Numbered from the stretch's first letter, positions 33,200-42,675 are shown. The stretch: 64,000 nt of DNA from an uncultured Eubacteriales bacterium (GCA_905207625.1 CAJLLT010000005.1:1-64000), one strand, 5' to 3'. The notes: generated from the sequence alone by a model not told the origin. Numbers and translations: made by a program.

Positions 33200-34273
33200 T
33201 TACAGAAGCACTTCTTTTCCGGTTTCGGCGGATTTGTACATAGCTCTGAGGATCTTTATCATGTTTATACCCTGCTGGGGAACGAAATCGGGTTTTGTTC
33301 CGTTAAGCACAACGTCAACGAAATGCGCCTGATTGCGGGCATGACCGTTACCCATGTCGCATTTGTGTCTGATGTCGGTGGTGCCGCCTCTGCCCCACTC
33401 GTCCCACTCGGTGAAAATGTCAATGGTGCCGTCGCCGTCCCAGTGGAATCCGGCTTTGGTTCCTCGGAGTTCAACAAAACGGGTCTCTTTTTCGATGTTG
33501 GAAGCCCAGCTGAATTCTATCTGCAGGCAGGCGCCGTTATCGAACTTGATAAAACCGCAGGCGAGATCTTCCACGTCAAAGGTTCCGCCTTCCACTTTAT
33601 CGCCGAAGTTGGAATGCTCGGAGTCGCTTTTCGCCTCGTTCTTATCAAATACAGTGTAGGTACAGCCGGAAACGGCAACAGGTTTGGGATTGCCCATCAG
33701 CCACATTGAAAGGTCTATCATATGAACGCCGAGATCTATAAGAGGACCGCCGCCGGACATGGCTTTGGTGGTGAACCAACCGCCCTTACCGGGAATACCT
33801 CTGCGACGTATCCAGCAGCAGCGTCCGGCATAGAACTGACCCGCTTTGCCCTCGTCGATAAATTTCTTTATATATCTGGAGTTCTCGAAATATCTGTTGT
33901 TACGCATGACCATGAGGACCTTGCCGGCTTTCTCGGCGGCGTCTCTCATCTTTTCCGCATCTTCAACGCTTACGGAGTCGGGCTTCTCGCAGAAAACGTG
34001 CATACCGTGCTCCAGTGCGTATACGGCAATGGGGGAATGCAGATAGTTAGGGGTGCTGATATCAACGGCATCAAGCTGCTCGTTGTCTATCATTTCCTTA
34101 TAGTCGGTATAAACTTTGGCGTTGGGGAAAAGGGTATCTTTGATCTCTACGGCTCTCTCCTCGATGATATCGCAGAGGGCAACGACTTCAACGTTATCCA
34201 TGTGCGCATAATTTTCCTGATGGAAAGATCCCATGCCGCCGAGACCGACGGAACCTATCCTGAGTTTCTTCAT
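33200..34273 (-). CDS. Gfo/Idh/MocA family oxidoreductase
   Basis: A 357-residue NAD(P)-dependent sugar or inositol-type dehydrogenase. The Rossmann motif GSVGLGGMGSFHQ opens the protein and the signature EKP occurs in HVFCEKPDSVSVEDAE. The C-terminal half has GGGPLIDLGVHMIDLSMWLM, where the histidine acts in catalysis in this family. ATG at 34273 is chosen because CAGGAG precedes it; upstream frame is promoter sequence. Some family members work with ThuA proteins on 3-keto-sugars, and three ThuA genes lie at 12-14.6 kb, but a link is speculative. Confidence 0.9.
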   Translation of the reverse strand: MKKLRIGSVGLGGMGSFHQENYAHMDNVEVVALCDIIEERAVEIKDTLFPNAKVYTDYKEMIDNEQLDAVDISTPNYLHSPIAVYALEHGMHVFCEKPDSVSVEDAEKMRDAAEKAGKVLMVMRNNRYFENSRYIKKFIDEGKAGQFYAGRCCWIRRRGIPGKGGWFTTKAMSGGGPLIDLGVHMIDLSMWLMGNPKPVAVSGCTYTVFDKNEAKSDSEHSNFGDKVEGGTFDVEDLACGFIKFDNGACLQIEFSWASNIEKETRFVELRGTKAGFHWDGDGTIDIFTEWDEWGRGGTTDIRHKCDMGNGHARNQAHFVDVVLNGTKPDFVPQQGINMIKILRAMYKSAETGKEVLL

Positions 34274-34312
34274 GACTGTACACTCCTGTAAAAAAATATA
34301 ATTATATGCATA

Positions 34313-34341
34313 AGTATACCACATTTTACCCTTGTTTTCAA
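34313..34341 (-). promoter_or_regulatory. Promoter of the oxidoreductase-metG operon
   Basis: On the minus strand TTGAAA and TATACT are 17 bases apart. Confidence 0.75.
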
Positions 34342-34415
34342 TACTCGTTATTGACTTTTTTGTTAAAACAAGGATTCTTAAAAACCGAAATTTTTCGGGA
34401 AAAGTCCGCTTTATA

Positions 34416-34444
34416 TTGACAAACCCGGGCAGATACGCTATAAT
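34416..34444 (+). promoter_or_regulatory. Promoter of the membrane protein gene at 34479
   Basis: Perfect TTGACA and TATAAT boxes are 17 bases apart. Confidence 0.85.
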
Positions 34445-34478
34445 TTTGATACAGTAATCAATTCTTCCCGGAGGAATC

Positions 34479-35021
34479 ATGAAATCGGTACTGAAAAATT
34501 CCCTGTATCTTCTGCTCAGGTTCGCCCTCGTGGCTTTTCTCTCCTTTACAAGCTACCTTCTGGCGGCAAAATATGAGTTCGTTTCTTACATTCTTGTTGT
34601 GATCTACGGTTTCGCGTTGCTGTATTTCTTCAGCTACACTCTGTGGTATGAGGGAGATCGGGACACGAACAGAGTAAAGATCGGACAGGCCCCCGAAACG
34701 CTCTGGAAAGGCTTTGTTTCTGCGGCAATAGTACTGATCCCGATAATCATAGCTCTCGCAATATCGCTTTTCTTCATCAGCAGCACAGGTCCCGCAAGCG
34801 AAGTGTGGGGACTTGTACGCATTATCCTTTCCTCCGGAGGATTCTATCTGTTCTACGTTCTTTTTCCTCTTTCCCCCGTGGGAGCCACCGTGGCGGTCAT
34901 ATTCCTTTACCTGATTGCAATTGTATGCGCCGGAACAGGTTATATCCTGGGTTATAAACGTATCAGCGTGAAAGAGACCCTGAAGACCAGGTTTTCCGGC
35001 ATTTTCAGGAAGAATAACTGA
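34479..35021 (+). CDS. Unknown integral membrane protein
   Basis: A 180-residue protein with about five hydrophobic segments (roughly residues 10-30, 34-55, 80-100, 113-128 and 131-152) and a basic C-terminal tail (KRISVKETLKTRFSGIFRKN). A perfect consensus promoter and a GGAGGA ribosome site support it. No family is recognised. Its 3' end overlaps the convergent kinase-like gene by 17 bases. Confidence 0.7.
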   Translation: MKSVLKNSLYLLLRFALVAFLSFTSYLLAAKYEFVSYILVVIYGFALLYFFSYTLWYEGDRDTNRVKIGQAPETLWKGFVSAAIVLIPIIIALAISLFFISSTGPASEVWGLVRIILSSGGFYLFYVLFPLSPVGATVAVIFLYLIAIVCAGTGYILGYKRISVKETLKTRFSGIFRKNN

Positions 35022-36027
35022 TATTCTCCGTCCGGTTGTGAAGATAGCTCCCGGCTTCCGTGCCCAGGGCGGATGTCATTTTTACCGTTACAGTCAGTAT
35101 GCCTTTTTTCTCCGTTGCTTCTGCCGAACCGCCGTAACGCAGAGCAACGGAGTTTGCTTTTTCCAGTCTTGACTGTATCCTGCCGTCAGGTGCAAACTCT
35201 ACAACAGGAATGCCGCTTCTTCTTGCACTGAAAATAAATGTAACGTCTTCGCCCTTTACACGAACTTTGGCGCGGGCACTGTCTGCCGGGGCCGCGGAAA
35301 AGACGTAACTTACGGCGGCATCAAGCATTTCGTCAAGCTCTTTGCCGTTACAGACAATAAACACACTATCATCGCAGTTCTCCGCACAGATAAGCCCCGC
35401 GTGCATCTTGCAGTAGGTGCTGAAATAATCCTTCAGACGGAAAGTTGAATGATTAGGCTCCGAAGTTTTTGAAACGAGTCTCAGCGCATATGTATAATCC
35501 CGGACATAAGAAGAAAACTCCTGTACGCAGTCCGTCATCCGGGACATCGCAACACGGAACATCGGATCGGACATTAGATCCTCACGCTGCTCAAGCTTCT
35601 CTATCAGCCCACGCATGCAACGGACAGGATTTTCAAAGGTCTCCGCGGATCGGTCGGCAAGGGTGATATCAGCCGCTTCGGCATACATGGACTCCAGAAG
35701 CTCCTTTGGCTGTTCAACGTGCATTATGGCGCACTTGCCGTTAAGAATGCCGCCTATGGGGATAAAACTTGCCGAACTGAAACCCCTGATACCCAGACCT
35801 GAAATTCCGGCAGGTTTGCCGCTGTGAAGTTTTTCCGATATTTCCTGAATATACATCGGGCAGATAAAACGTTTTATTCCCTGCCCCTCACAAAGCTCCG
35901 GAAACTCTCTTGAAGCAAAATCATTTGAATATATCCGGTCAAGTTTGTCCGTAACAAATATGACCGGAAAGGACGCATTGTCATACAAAGGCCCCAGAAT
36001 CGTCCTGACTTTTGTAAAATCGTTCAT
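35005..36027 (-). CDS. PAS and histidine-kinase-like sensor, probably catalytically degenerate
   Basis: A 340-residue cytoplasmic protein. Residues about 15-105 look like a PAS sensor domain (ASFPVIFVTDKLDRIYSNDF). A helical pair follows that resembles a histidine-kinase dimerisation domain, but where the phospho-acceptor His-Glu is expected the sequence reads AETFENPVRCMRG. The C-terminal part resembles a HATPase domain, with a weak N-box (DEMLDAAVSYVF) and a recognisable end (ANSVALRYGGSAEATEKKG). The conserved asparagines and glycine boxes are not seen. It may therefore be a ligand sensor or pseudokinase. No response regulator is adjacent. Confidence 0.65.
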   Translation of the reverse strand: MNDFTKVRTILGPLYDNASFPVIFVTDKLDRIYSNDFASREFPELCEGQGIKRFICPMYIQEISEKLHSGKPAGISGLGIRGFSSASFIPIGGILNGKCAIMHVEQPKELLESMYAEAADITLADRSAETFENPVRCMRGLIEKLEQREDLMSDPMFRVAMSRMTDCVQEFSSYVRDYTYALRLVSKTSEPNHSTFRLKDYFSTYCKMHAGLICAENCDDSVFIVCNGKELDEMLDAAVSYVFSAAPADSARAKVRVKGEDVTFIFSARRSGIPVVEFAPDGRIQSRLEKANSVALRYGGSAEATEKKGILTVTVKMTSALGTEAGSYLHNRTENISYSS

Positions 36028-36226
36028 TTTTCCTCCGTTTACAGTTCCTGTGTAGTATATTCTCTCCCCGACTCTTCCCCATCCGGAGAAACAATTAAGG
36101 GCTTCCGAAAAAAAATTAACAGTTAAATTCGGTAATATTCGCCTAAACTTCCATGTTATGACACAATTTCAGTGTAAAATGTCATCGTATAAAAAACTTT
36201 ATATAGTTTTTCTGGAGGACTAAAAA
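36028..36226. promoter_or_regulatory. Intergenic leader of gap
   Basis: This 199-base gap holds the divergent control region of the kinase-like gene and gap. A weak hairpin AAAAACT/AGTTTTT (near 36191-36210) lies just before the gap ribosome site GGAGGAC. No clean consensus promoter was recognised; TAAAAT at about 36175-36180 may be the -10 box. Confidence 0.35.
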
Positions 36227-37255
36227 ATGGTTAAAGTTGCTATTAACGGTTTTGGCCGTATCGGTCGTCTGGCTTTCCGTCAGATGTTCGACGCTGAAGG
36301 TTACGAAGTTGTAGCCATCAACGATCTTACCAGCCCCAAGATGCTGGCTCACCTGCTCAAGTATGACACTGCTCAGGGCTCTTTCCTCGGCAGAATCGGT
36401 GAAAACAAGCACACTGTTGAAGCTACCGAAGACTCCATCATTGTCGACGGTAAGGAAATCAAGATCTACGCTGAAAAAGACGCTGCAAACTGCCCCTGGG
36501 GCAAGCTCGACGTTGACGTTGTTCTTGAGTGCACCGGTTTCTACACCTCTAAGGAAAAGAGCATGGCTCATATCAATGCCGGCGCGAAGAAAGTCGTTAT
36601 CTCCGCTCCCGCAGGCAACGATCTGAAGACCATCGTTTTCAGCGTTAACGAAAAGACTCTTACCGCTGACGATCAGATAATCTCCGCAGCTTCCTGCACC
36701 ACCAACTGCCTGGCTCCCATGGCTAAAGCGCTCAACGACTACGCTCCCATTCAGTCCGGTATCATGTCCACCATTCACGCTTATACCGGCGACCAGATGA
36801 TCCTCGACGGTCCCCAGAGAAAGGGCGATCTCAGAAGATCCAGAGCCGGCGCTCAGAACATAGTTCCCAACTCCACCGGTGCCGCCAAGGCTATCGGTCT
36901 GGTAATTCCCGAACTCAACGGCAAGCTCATCGGCTCCGCTCAGAGAGTTCCTACTCCTACCGGCTCCACCACCATCCTGGTTGCTGTCGTTAAGGGCAAG
37001 GATGTTACCAAGGAAGGCATCAACGCCGCTATGAAGGCTGCTTCCAACGAGTCCTTCGGTTACAACACCGACGAGATCGTTTCCTCCGACGTTATCGGTA
37101 TGCGTTACGGTTCTCTGTTCGATGCAACCCAGACCATGGTTTCCAAGATCGACGACGATACCTATCAGGTTCAGGTCGTTTCCTGGTACGACAACGAGAA
37201 CAGCTACACCTCTCAGATGGTCAGAACCATCAAGTATTTCGCTGAAATCAAATAA
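36227..37255 (+). CDS. gap: Glyceraldehyde-3-phosphate dehydrogenase
   Basis: A 342-residue glycolytic enzyme. NGFGRIGRLAFR is the NAD-binding start, SCTTNCLAP carries the catalytic cysteine (about C157), and the sequence ends with the usual WYDNENSYTSQMV. It oxidises glyceraldehyde 3-phosphate to 1,3-bisphosphoglycerate with NAD+. Codon use is extremely biased, with few rare codons, indicating very high expression. It is monocistronic, with a strong terminator; no pgk or tpi follows. Confidence 0.98.
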   Translation: MVKVAINGFGRIGRLAFRQMFDAEGYEVVAINDLTSPKMLAHLLKYDTAQGSFLGRIGENKHTVEATEDSIIVDGKEIKIYAEKDAANCPWGKLDVDVVLECTGFYTSKEKSMAHINAGAKKVVISAPAGNDLKTIVFSVNEKTLTADDQIISAASCTTNCLAPMAKALNDYAPIQSGIMSTIHAYTGDQMILDGPQRKGDLRRSRAGAQNIVPNSTGAAKAIGLVIPELNGKLIGSAQRVPTPTGSTTILVAVVKGKDVTKEGINAAMKAASNESFGYNTDEIVSSDVIGMRYGSLFDATQTMVSKIDDDTYQVQVVSWYDNENSYTSQMVRTIKYFAEIK

Positions 37256-37272
37256 GTCAGACAATGACTCTG

Positions 37273-37307
37273 AAAAGCCGCCGATTTTGTATCGGCGGCT
37301 TTTTTTT
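37273..37307. terminator. Terminator after gap
   Basis: AAAAGCCGCCGAT and ATCGGCGGCTTTT form a 13-bp stem followed by a T-run. It overlaps the end of the convergent XRE gene region. Confidence 0.92.
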
Positions 37308-37308
37308 G

Positions 37309-37647
37309 CTATTTACGGCCAGACCTGCCGATAAGCATGTCAGTAAAGGCAAAAACCAGCTCCCTGTCCTTTTCATCCAGAAGCGCAAGTTTTTGCGCAA
37401 GAGTCTTTTCGTCCGGAATTCCGGCTTTCCGGTTTTGCGCCCCGAGAAGGACCTCGTCAAAGGTCATGTCAAGGGCTTTGCATATTCCTGCCAGCGTTTC
37501 AAGGCTGGTTACACTGTGTCCCCGCTCTATGTTCGAAAGATAGTTGTCACTCAGATCCGCTATTTCGGCAACCTGAGCCTGCTTCAGTCCGAGGGCACGG
37601 CGTTTTGCGGCAATTCTTGCCCCGATTTCTTTGTAGTTCAGATCCAC
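37309..37647 (-). CDS. XRE-family transcriptional regulator
   Basis: A 112-residue protein with an N-terminal Cro/C1-type HTH (IGARIAAKRRALGLKQAQVA, then SDNYLSNIERGHSVTSLETL). The C-terminal ~45 residues are helical and may dimerise. It starts at GTG behind AAGGCGG. A dyad in its promoter region (37672-37688) suggests autoregulation. Targets are unknown; it is convergent with gap and followed upstream by the ClpE-like operon end. Confidence 0.85.
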   Translation of the reverse strand: MDLNYKEIGARIAAKRRALGLKQAQVAEIADLSDNYLSNIERGHSVTSLETLAGICKALDMTFDEVLLGAQNRKAGIPDEKTLAQKLALLDEKDRELVFAFTDMLIGRSGRK

Positions 37648-37670
37648 GGGATTGCACCGCCTTTTTCAAT

Positions 37671-37690
37671 GTGTAAGTATATTTTACACT
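37671..37690 (-). promoter_or_regulatory. Candidate operator of the XRE gene
   Basis: TGTAA and TTACA are arranged as a dyad with 7 bases between (37672-37688), over the likely -10 region (TAAAAT on the minus strand). A further TTACACT half-site lies near 37728-37734. Confidence 0.4.
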
Positions 37691-37780
37691 ATAAAACACA
37701 AAAGGTTAATATTCTATAAAAAATATTTACACTTATGCAGTTAGCAATCCCCTTTTCAACTCTGTTTATTCATGAAAAAT

Positions 37781-37801
37781 GCGCCGCGAAAATCGCGGCG
37801 C
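37781..37801 (-). terminator. Terminator of the long minus-strand operon
   Basis: GCGCCGCGA and TCGCGGCGC form a 9-bp stem; on the minus strand ATTTTTCATG follows. Confidence 0.75.
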
Positions 37802-37819
37802 ACGGCTTAAGTTTAAAAG

Positions 37820-40078
37820 CTAATTGATGCTGACCGATATTTCCCCGTTTTCGGAGGAAAGTATCACTTTTGAGGGAACGGAATCGGAAGCACACATCTG
37901 TGCCACCGCCTTATCCTCGATCTGCTTCTGTATCACACGTCGGACATTTCTCGCCCCATACTCGGCGCTGTAGCTCTTCTCCGCAAGGATATCCACCACA
38001 CCGTCATCATATTCCAGGGCTATTTCACGCTGTCTCAGTCCGTCCTCAAGCTCACGCAGACGTATCCGGACAATATCGCCGAACACTGATTTCGGAAGAG
38101 GATCAAATGTGATTATCTCATCTACACGGTTCAGGAACTCAGGACGAAGGAATTCGCTGAGAGCCTTTTTTGTCTTCTCCTCGGAGGCTTCCGCAGATGA
38201 TTTTGTAAATCCTGCGGCACTGCCCCTGATGTTAGAACCGGCATTTGAGGTCATAACTATAAGAGTATTCTCAAAATTCACTGTTCTGCCCTGGGCATCG
38301 GTTATGCGTCCGTCGTCAAGAACCTGAAGAAGTATGTTCATAACATCGGGATGAGCCTTTTCGATCTCATCGAAAAGTATGACGGAATAAGGCTTACGGC
38401 GGATCTTTTCCGTCAGCTGTCCAGCTTCGTCATAGCCAACATATCCCGGAGGCGCACCTATGATGCGTGAAACGGAATGCTTCTCCATAAACTCGCTCAT
38501 GTCAAGTCTTATGAGGGTCTCGGGTGAATCAAAAAGTTCCCTGGAGAGAACCTTCACAAGCTCCGTTTTACCAACGCCGGTAGGCCCGGTAAAGATAAAA
38601 GATATGGGTCTGTGCCGGGGAACAAGTCCCACTCTGCCCCGCTTTACGGCGGCGGAAACTGCGGCGACTGCCTTATCCTGACCCACGATGTATTTTTTCA
38701 GATTTGCCTCAAGATTATTGAGTTTACTGTTTTCGCTTTCCTGTATTTTTGCCGCGGGAATTCCGGTCCACAGCTGAACGACCGTAGCCAGGTCGTCATA
38801 AGTCACCGCACAATCCTTTATCTGATCCTGAAGTGCCGCAACTTCTTCGGAAAGCTTACATTCGGCGGCTCTTGCCTTTGCTATAGCCATGAAATCATCG
38901 TTTGTAGGCTCCGCAATTGCACCCAGTGCCGCCAGCTCATCCTTTGCCGCGGCAAGGTCACGTCCCTTAAGGAAAAGCTGTTCGTATGCGGGATTTCGCA
39001 GTACAGCGTTTGACGCCGCCTCATCTATAAGATCTATGGCTTTATCGGGGAGAAATCTGTCGGTAACGTACCTTTCGGACATCTCAACCGCCTTCTCAGC
39101 CACAAGCATGGGGATCTTGATGTTATGGAATTTTTCATAGTAGCCTTTTATTCCGCGGATCATCTCAACGGTCTCCGCAATTGAAGGCTCATCGACTATT
39201 ACCGGCTGGAATCTTCGCTCTAGGGCTGCGTCCTTTTCAATATACTTGCGGTACTCCTTAAGCGTAGTTGCACCGATAACCTGAATCTCACCTCTTGAAA
39301 GCGCGGGTTTGAGCATATTCGCAGCGCTCATCGTTCCTTCGGAATCCCCGGTACCCACGAGATTATGGACTTCATCGATAACAAGTATGATATTACCTAC
39401 CCGCTTGACTTCCTCGATCAGACCTTTTACCCGGCTCTCAAACTGACCTCTGAACTGGGTTCCGGCTATCAGCGCCGTCAGATCAAGCAGATATATTTCC
39501 TTCATGGCGATTTTTGCTGGAGCCTTCCCCTGGGCTATACGGAGAGCAACGCCCTCCGCGATGGCGGTTTTGCCAACGCCTGGTTCACCGATGAGACAGG
39601 GATTGTTTTTTGTGCGGCGGTTGAGTATCTGCATCACCCGCTGCATTTCCGTTTCTCTGCCTACAATGTTATCTATTTTATTTTCTCTTGCCTTCTGTGT
39701 CAGGTTCTGACAGAACTGGGGCAGATATTTGAGTCTTCCGTCGTCACTCTGACGGGATCTTTCCCTCTTCTGTTTTTTCTCTTTTCCGGGAGTCTCCTCG
39801 GATTTTGCAAGTCCGTCAGCGGACAGATCCACACTCGGCGCACCGCCCTCGGAAAAATCCTGGTCAGCCTCGGCACCGTTAAGCAGTTCCGTAAGCTGTT
39901 CATTCATTTCATCCATTGCATCCTGGTCAAGCCCGAGGTTCTGGAAAAGATCATTTACCGGGTTGAAACCCATCTCACGGGCGCATTTAATGCAAAGCCC
40001 TTCCTTTATGGTCTTACCTTCCTCAACTCTCGAAACAAAAACCACAGCCATTCTTTTTTTGCATCTGCTGCACAACAT
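37820..40078 (-). CDS. ClpE-like Clp/Hsp100 ATPase with N-terminal zinc finger
   Basis: A 752-residue double-AAA+ unfoldase. The N-terminus has two CxxC pairs (C3, C6, C29, C32), as in ClpE or McsA, and no Clp-N repeat domain. First Walker A is GEPGVGKT near residue 164 and second is GPTGVGKT; VIDEVHNL and LFDEIEKAHPD are the Walker B regions. A loop ending AGF after MTSNAGSN could be the ClpP-docking tripeptide. It probably unfolds damaged proteins for ClpP. clpP, ctsR and mcsB are not adjacent. It is the last gene of the long operon. A full-length ClpC is excluded by the missing N-domain. Confidence 0.88.
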   Translation of the reverse strand: MLCSRCKKRMAVVFVSRVEEGKTIKEGLCIKCAREMGFNPVNDLFQNLGLDQDAMDEMNEQLTELLNGAEADQDFSEGGAPSVDLSADGLAKSEETPGKEKKQKRERSRQSDDGRLKYLPQFCQNLTQKARENKIDNIVGRETEMQRVMQILNRRTKNNPCLIGEPGVGKTAIAEGVALRIAQGKAPAKIAMKEIYLLDLTALIAGTQFRGQFESRVKGLIEEVKRVGNIILVIDEVHNLVGTGDSEGTMSAANMLKPALSRGEIQVIGATTLKEYRKYIEKDAALERRFQPVIVDEPSIAETVEMIRGIKGYYEKFHNIKIPMLVAEKAVEMSERYVTDRFLPDKAIDLIDEAASNAVLRNPAYEQLFLKGRDLAAAKDELAALGAIAEPTNDDFMAIAKARAAECKLSEEVAALQDQIKDCAVTYDDLATVVQLWTGIPAAKIQESENSKLNNLEANLKKYIVGQDKAVAAVSAAVKRGRVGLVPRHRPISFIFTGPTGVGKTELVKVLSRELFDSPETLIRLDMSEFMEKHSVSRIIGAPPGYVGYDEAGQLTEKIRRKPYSVILFDEIEKAHPDVMNILLQVLDDGRITDAQGRTVNFENTLIVMTSNAGSNIRGSAAGFTKSSAEASEEKTKKALSEFLRPEFLNRVDEIITFDPLPKSVFGDIVRIRLRELEDGLRQREIALEYDDGVVDILAEKSYSAEYGARNVRRVIQKQIEDKAVAQMCASDSVPSKVILSSENGEISVSIN

Positions 40079-40098
40079 CTCTGTGTAATTCTCCGTTC

Positions 40099-40671
40099 TT
40101 AAACAGTCTGCTTTCCGGTCTCATTTTTTTTGAGCCGATTGATCTTTATTGCCGTAGCAACGTAATTTGCCGCGGCAAAAAGTGAAACCGCCAAAGCAAC
40201 GCTCATACAGATAGAAACAACTATCTGAATAGTTATTTTTTCAACCTCAGCCACATCCATGACGATAGCGGAAAGAAAAGTGCAGAAAAACAGCACTGAC
40301 GCAAGTTTTCCGTACCATCTGGAGGCTATGACGGCGTGGGTCTTTTTGAGAAAAACTATTCCGCCCACAGCCATGAACAGCTCTTTGGCTACCACGACCA
40401 GAAGCAGCCACGGGGAAACAAACCCTTTAAGAACTATGCAACCGATGGTGGAAATATGAAAAAGCTTGTCCGCGATAGGATCGAGAACCTTTCCCAGATC
40501 TGATATCTGGTTGTACTTTCTGGCGATATATCCGTCCAGGACATCCGAAATTCCTGACAGCACAAGCGCGGCAAAGGCATAGATTTTCATTCCCGGAGTG
40601 AAGTAAAAGACGCAGAACACGGGAACAAGAAGTATTCTTATAACACTTATCAGATTCGGAATCGTCCACAT
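40099..40671 (-). CDS. pgsA: CDP-diacylglycerol-glycerol-3-phosphate 3-phosphatidyltransferase
   Basis: A 190-residue membrane enzyme that makes phosphatidylglycerol-phosphate, the first step to phosphatidylglycerol. The CDP-alcohol phosphotransferase motif D-x2-D-G-x2-A-R-x8-G-x3-D-x3-D is complete within SDVLDGYIARKYNQISDLGK followed by VLDPIADK. About five to six membrane helices are present. The start follows AGGAGAAC. Located 20 bases before the ClpE-like gene. Confidence 0.95.
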   Translation of the reverse strand: MWTIPNLISVIRILLVPVFCVFYFTPGMKIYAFAALVLSGISDVLDGYIARKYNQISDLGKVLDPIADKLFHISTIGCIVLKGFVSPWLLLVVVAKELFMAVGGIVFLKKTHAVIASRWYGKLASVLFFCTFLSAIVMDVAEVEKITIQIVVSICMSVALAVSLFAAANYVATAIKINRLKKNETGKQTV

Positions 40672-40720
40672 TTCGAAAGGTTCTCCTTAATATAATTACC
40701 TCTGATCTCAAATATCCCGA

Positions 40721-41467
40721 TCACCACTTACCGAACAGGCGGTTAAAGGGATTTATATCATCGAAATACTCGTAAACTACAGTATTGTCTATTATCTTCT
40801 GCCGGTCTGCAATGCTCGTATCCTTCATTACATAGCCGGAGGCCACGTTGACAAGAGATACGGCAATGAAAGTTACAAGAAAAGCGCTGATTATTCCGGC
40901 TACGGCTCCACCGAATTTGTCCAGTTGACGCACGACCGGAATATTGATCACAAGATCCGACAGCCACCACAGCACCGCTATGGCAATGCAGCATATAAGG
41001 AATATCAGCACAAACGCGATGACCCGGCTCACCGTTGCGGAAATAGGTGTTATCATAGTGTCGGTCACGGCAGATTTGGCATACTCCACACCGGACTCCT
41101 TGAGACTGTTGTATTTTTCGATCACGGCATCAACGTCAATATTGAGAAACTCAAGGGTATCAAGAAAAAACTGCGGCTGATCCGCAAGAAGCTCTTCCAG
41201 GTCAAGATCCTCAAGAGACGCCTTGACTCCTTCCGCAGTGGGAGAAAGTCTGTCCACAAGCCACTGCCGCATGGGGGCATGAACATAGTTTGTATCGATA
41301 TAGGTACCGAGATTTGCTGAAAGAAGGAAAGCCACTATCAACGCCACGACTTTGCCGAAAAGCCCTATAACAGACTTGACCAGTCCACGGCGCATACCGA
41401 TCACTATACTGATAACGAATATCAGGACTATAAGCAAGTCAAGTGCCGTACTTATCGCTATTTCCAC
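40721..41467 (-). CDS. CvpA family membrane protein
   Basis: A 248-residue protein with about four membrane helices: DLLIVLIFVISIVIGMRRGL at the start, with the typical 'RRGLVKSVIGLFGK' turn, and a conserved C-terminal pair around VIAFVLIFLICCIAIAVLWW. The family is named after colicin V production but its role in Bacillota is unknown. It starts at GTG behind GGAGAGG, 20 bases after the DUF5711 gene, in the long operon. Confidence 0.85.
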   Translation of the reverse strand: MEIAISTALDLLIVLIFVISIVIGMRRGLVKSVIGLFGKVVALIVAFLLSANLGTYIDTNYVHAPMRQWLVDRLSPTAEGVKASLEDLDLEELLADQPQFFLDTLEFLNIDVDAVIEKYNSLKESGVEYAKSAVTDTMITPISATVSRVIAFVLIFLICCIAIAVLWWLSDLVINIPVVRQLDKFGGAVAGIISAFLVTFIAVSLVNVASGYVMKDTSIADRQKIIDNTVVYEYFDDINPFNRLFGKW

Positions 41468-41487
41468 GTTGTTTTACCTCTCCGTCT

Positions 41488-42675
41488 TCATTCTTGTTGG
41501 CTGAAATCGAGTTTAAGGATCTTGTTTACTCCCACCAGCAGGACCTTCCGCTGAATCGGCAATATCTGAATTGCGGCGGATTCAAGTTCCGCACTCCCGG
41601 TGATATTTCCCGATCTGTCAAGGCGGATAACCGTCCGGGCAGATTCCACATAAAAATCCGAACCGTATACCGCCATGGTGGACACGGAATCGAATTCACG
41701 GCTGAAACAGACGTTACCGACCGTATCAAATGCCGTTACGAGATATATTTTCCTTGATCTGTCCAGCACGGACGCGATCATCGAGTAATCCTTGCCTCTT
41801 ACGGCAAGAACCACGTTTTCTCCTTCCAGATCCCGGATCACATTATATCCCTCTCCGCGTACGGAAACCACGTCATAGGTTGAAAAAAGTTCGAGGGAAC
41901 CGTCACTTTTGAGTTCCGACATAAGGGCTATGCGGTCGTCTACGCGAACGACTTCACGTTCCTGTCCGCTGACGGATCTGTAATTGAAGGACCGTATCAC
42001 AGTGTCTGAGCCTGTTCCTTCCGCCTCCACGGTGATTACCTGAATATTATTCTTTGAAGTGGCAACAACATCGGCTATATATCCGTCAGCCGACCACCAG
42101 CGGAAGATCTTGTTGTATTCCTTATCGTAGACCAGAACCGCACCTTTATAAGCCTTAGCGCGGTCCGAACCTGCGGAAGAGTCCTCATCATCCCCGTTGA
42201 CGGCCACAACCAGACATCCGTCCCGGTCTATGTCGGCATTGATTATACCCTTCTCGTATTCATGTTCAAAAAGAATATTGAAACTGTCGGTAACGTACAG
42301 CCGCTTTCCTCCCCGGTCATAGCAGAGTATATATCTGTCGCTGACCCGGAGTACAGGATTTGCGAGCCCGATACCGTAAGTCGAGTAAACGTGAAAATCG
42401 GAGCTGTATACCGTGAGCTGTCCCTTGGTAAGGGTGACAAAACCGTCCTTGAACGGCTTTACCGAAAAACCGTCGGAAGTGTCAACACTTATCTCGCTGC
42501 GTTTTTCCGAGGAAAATGATTTTTTGATGTTGAATATCATTCTCTTGGCATTATCTGGAGACAAAGCATCGGAATTGACCGCCACAAGAAAAATCATATA
42601 CAGTACTATGATACCCAATAAGATGCGTTTTGCTATTCGGAGACGCTTGAATTTTTTATTTTCGGCTTCAGTCAT
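41488..42675 (-). CDS. DUF5711 family membrane-anchored protein
   Basis: A 395-residue protein with one N-terminal membrane helix (ILLGIIVLYMIFLVAVN) and a large extracytoplasmic part made of short beta-strand repeats that resemble a beta-propeller (for example VLRVSDRYILCYDRGGKRLY and SELKSDGSLELFSTYDVVSV). Similar proteins lie between truA and cvpA in related bacteria. Function unknown; binding or envelope sensing is possible. ATG at 42675 lies inside the end of truA and is preceded by GGAGGT, so translation is coupled. Confidence 0.8.
   Translation of the reverse strand: MTEAENKKFKRLRIAKRILLGIIVLYMIFLVAVNSDALSPDNAKRMIFNIKKSFSSEKRSEISVDTSDGFSVKPFKDGFVTLTKGQLTVYSSDFHVYSTYGIGLANPVLRVSDRYILCYDRGGKRLYVTDSFNILFEHEYEKGIINADIDRDGCLVVAVNGDDEDSSAGSDRAKAYKGAVLVYDKEYNKIFRWWSADGYIADVVATSKNNIQVITVEAEGTGSDTVIRSFNYRSVSGQEREVVRVDDRIALMSELKSDGSLELFSTYDVVSVRGEGYNVIRDLEGENVVLAVRGKDYSMIASVLDRSRKIYLVTAFDTVGNVCFSREFDSVSTMAVYGSDFYVESARTVIRLDRSGNITGSAELESAAIQILPIQRKVLLVGVNKILKLDFSQQE

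Noticed and set aside
36182..37264. A glycine-rich open frame opposite gap
   Set aside because: Created by the extreme codon bias of gap on the other strand.
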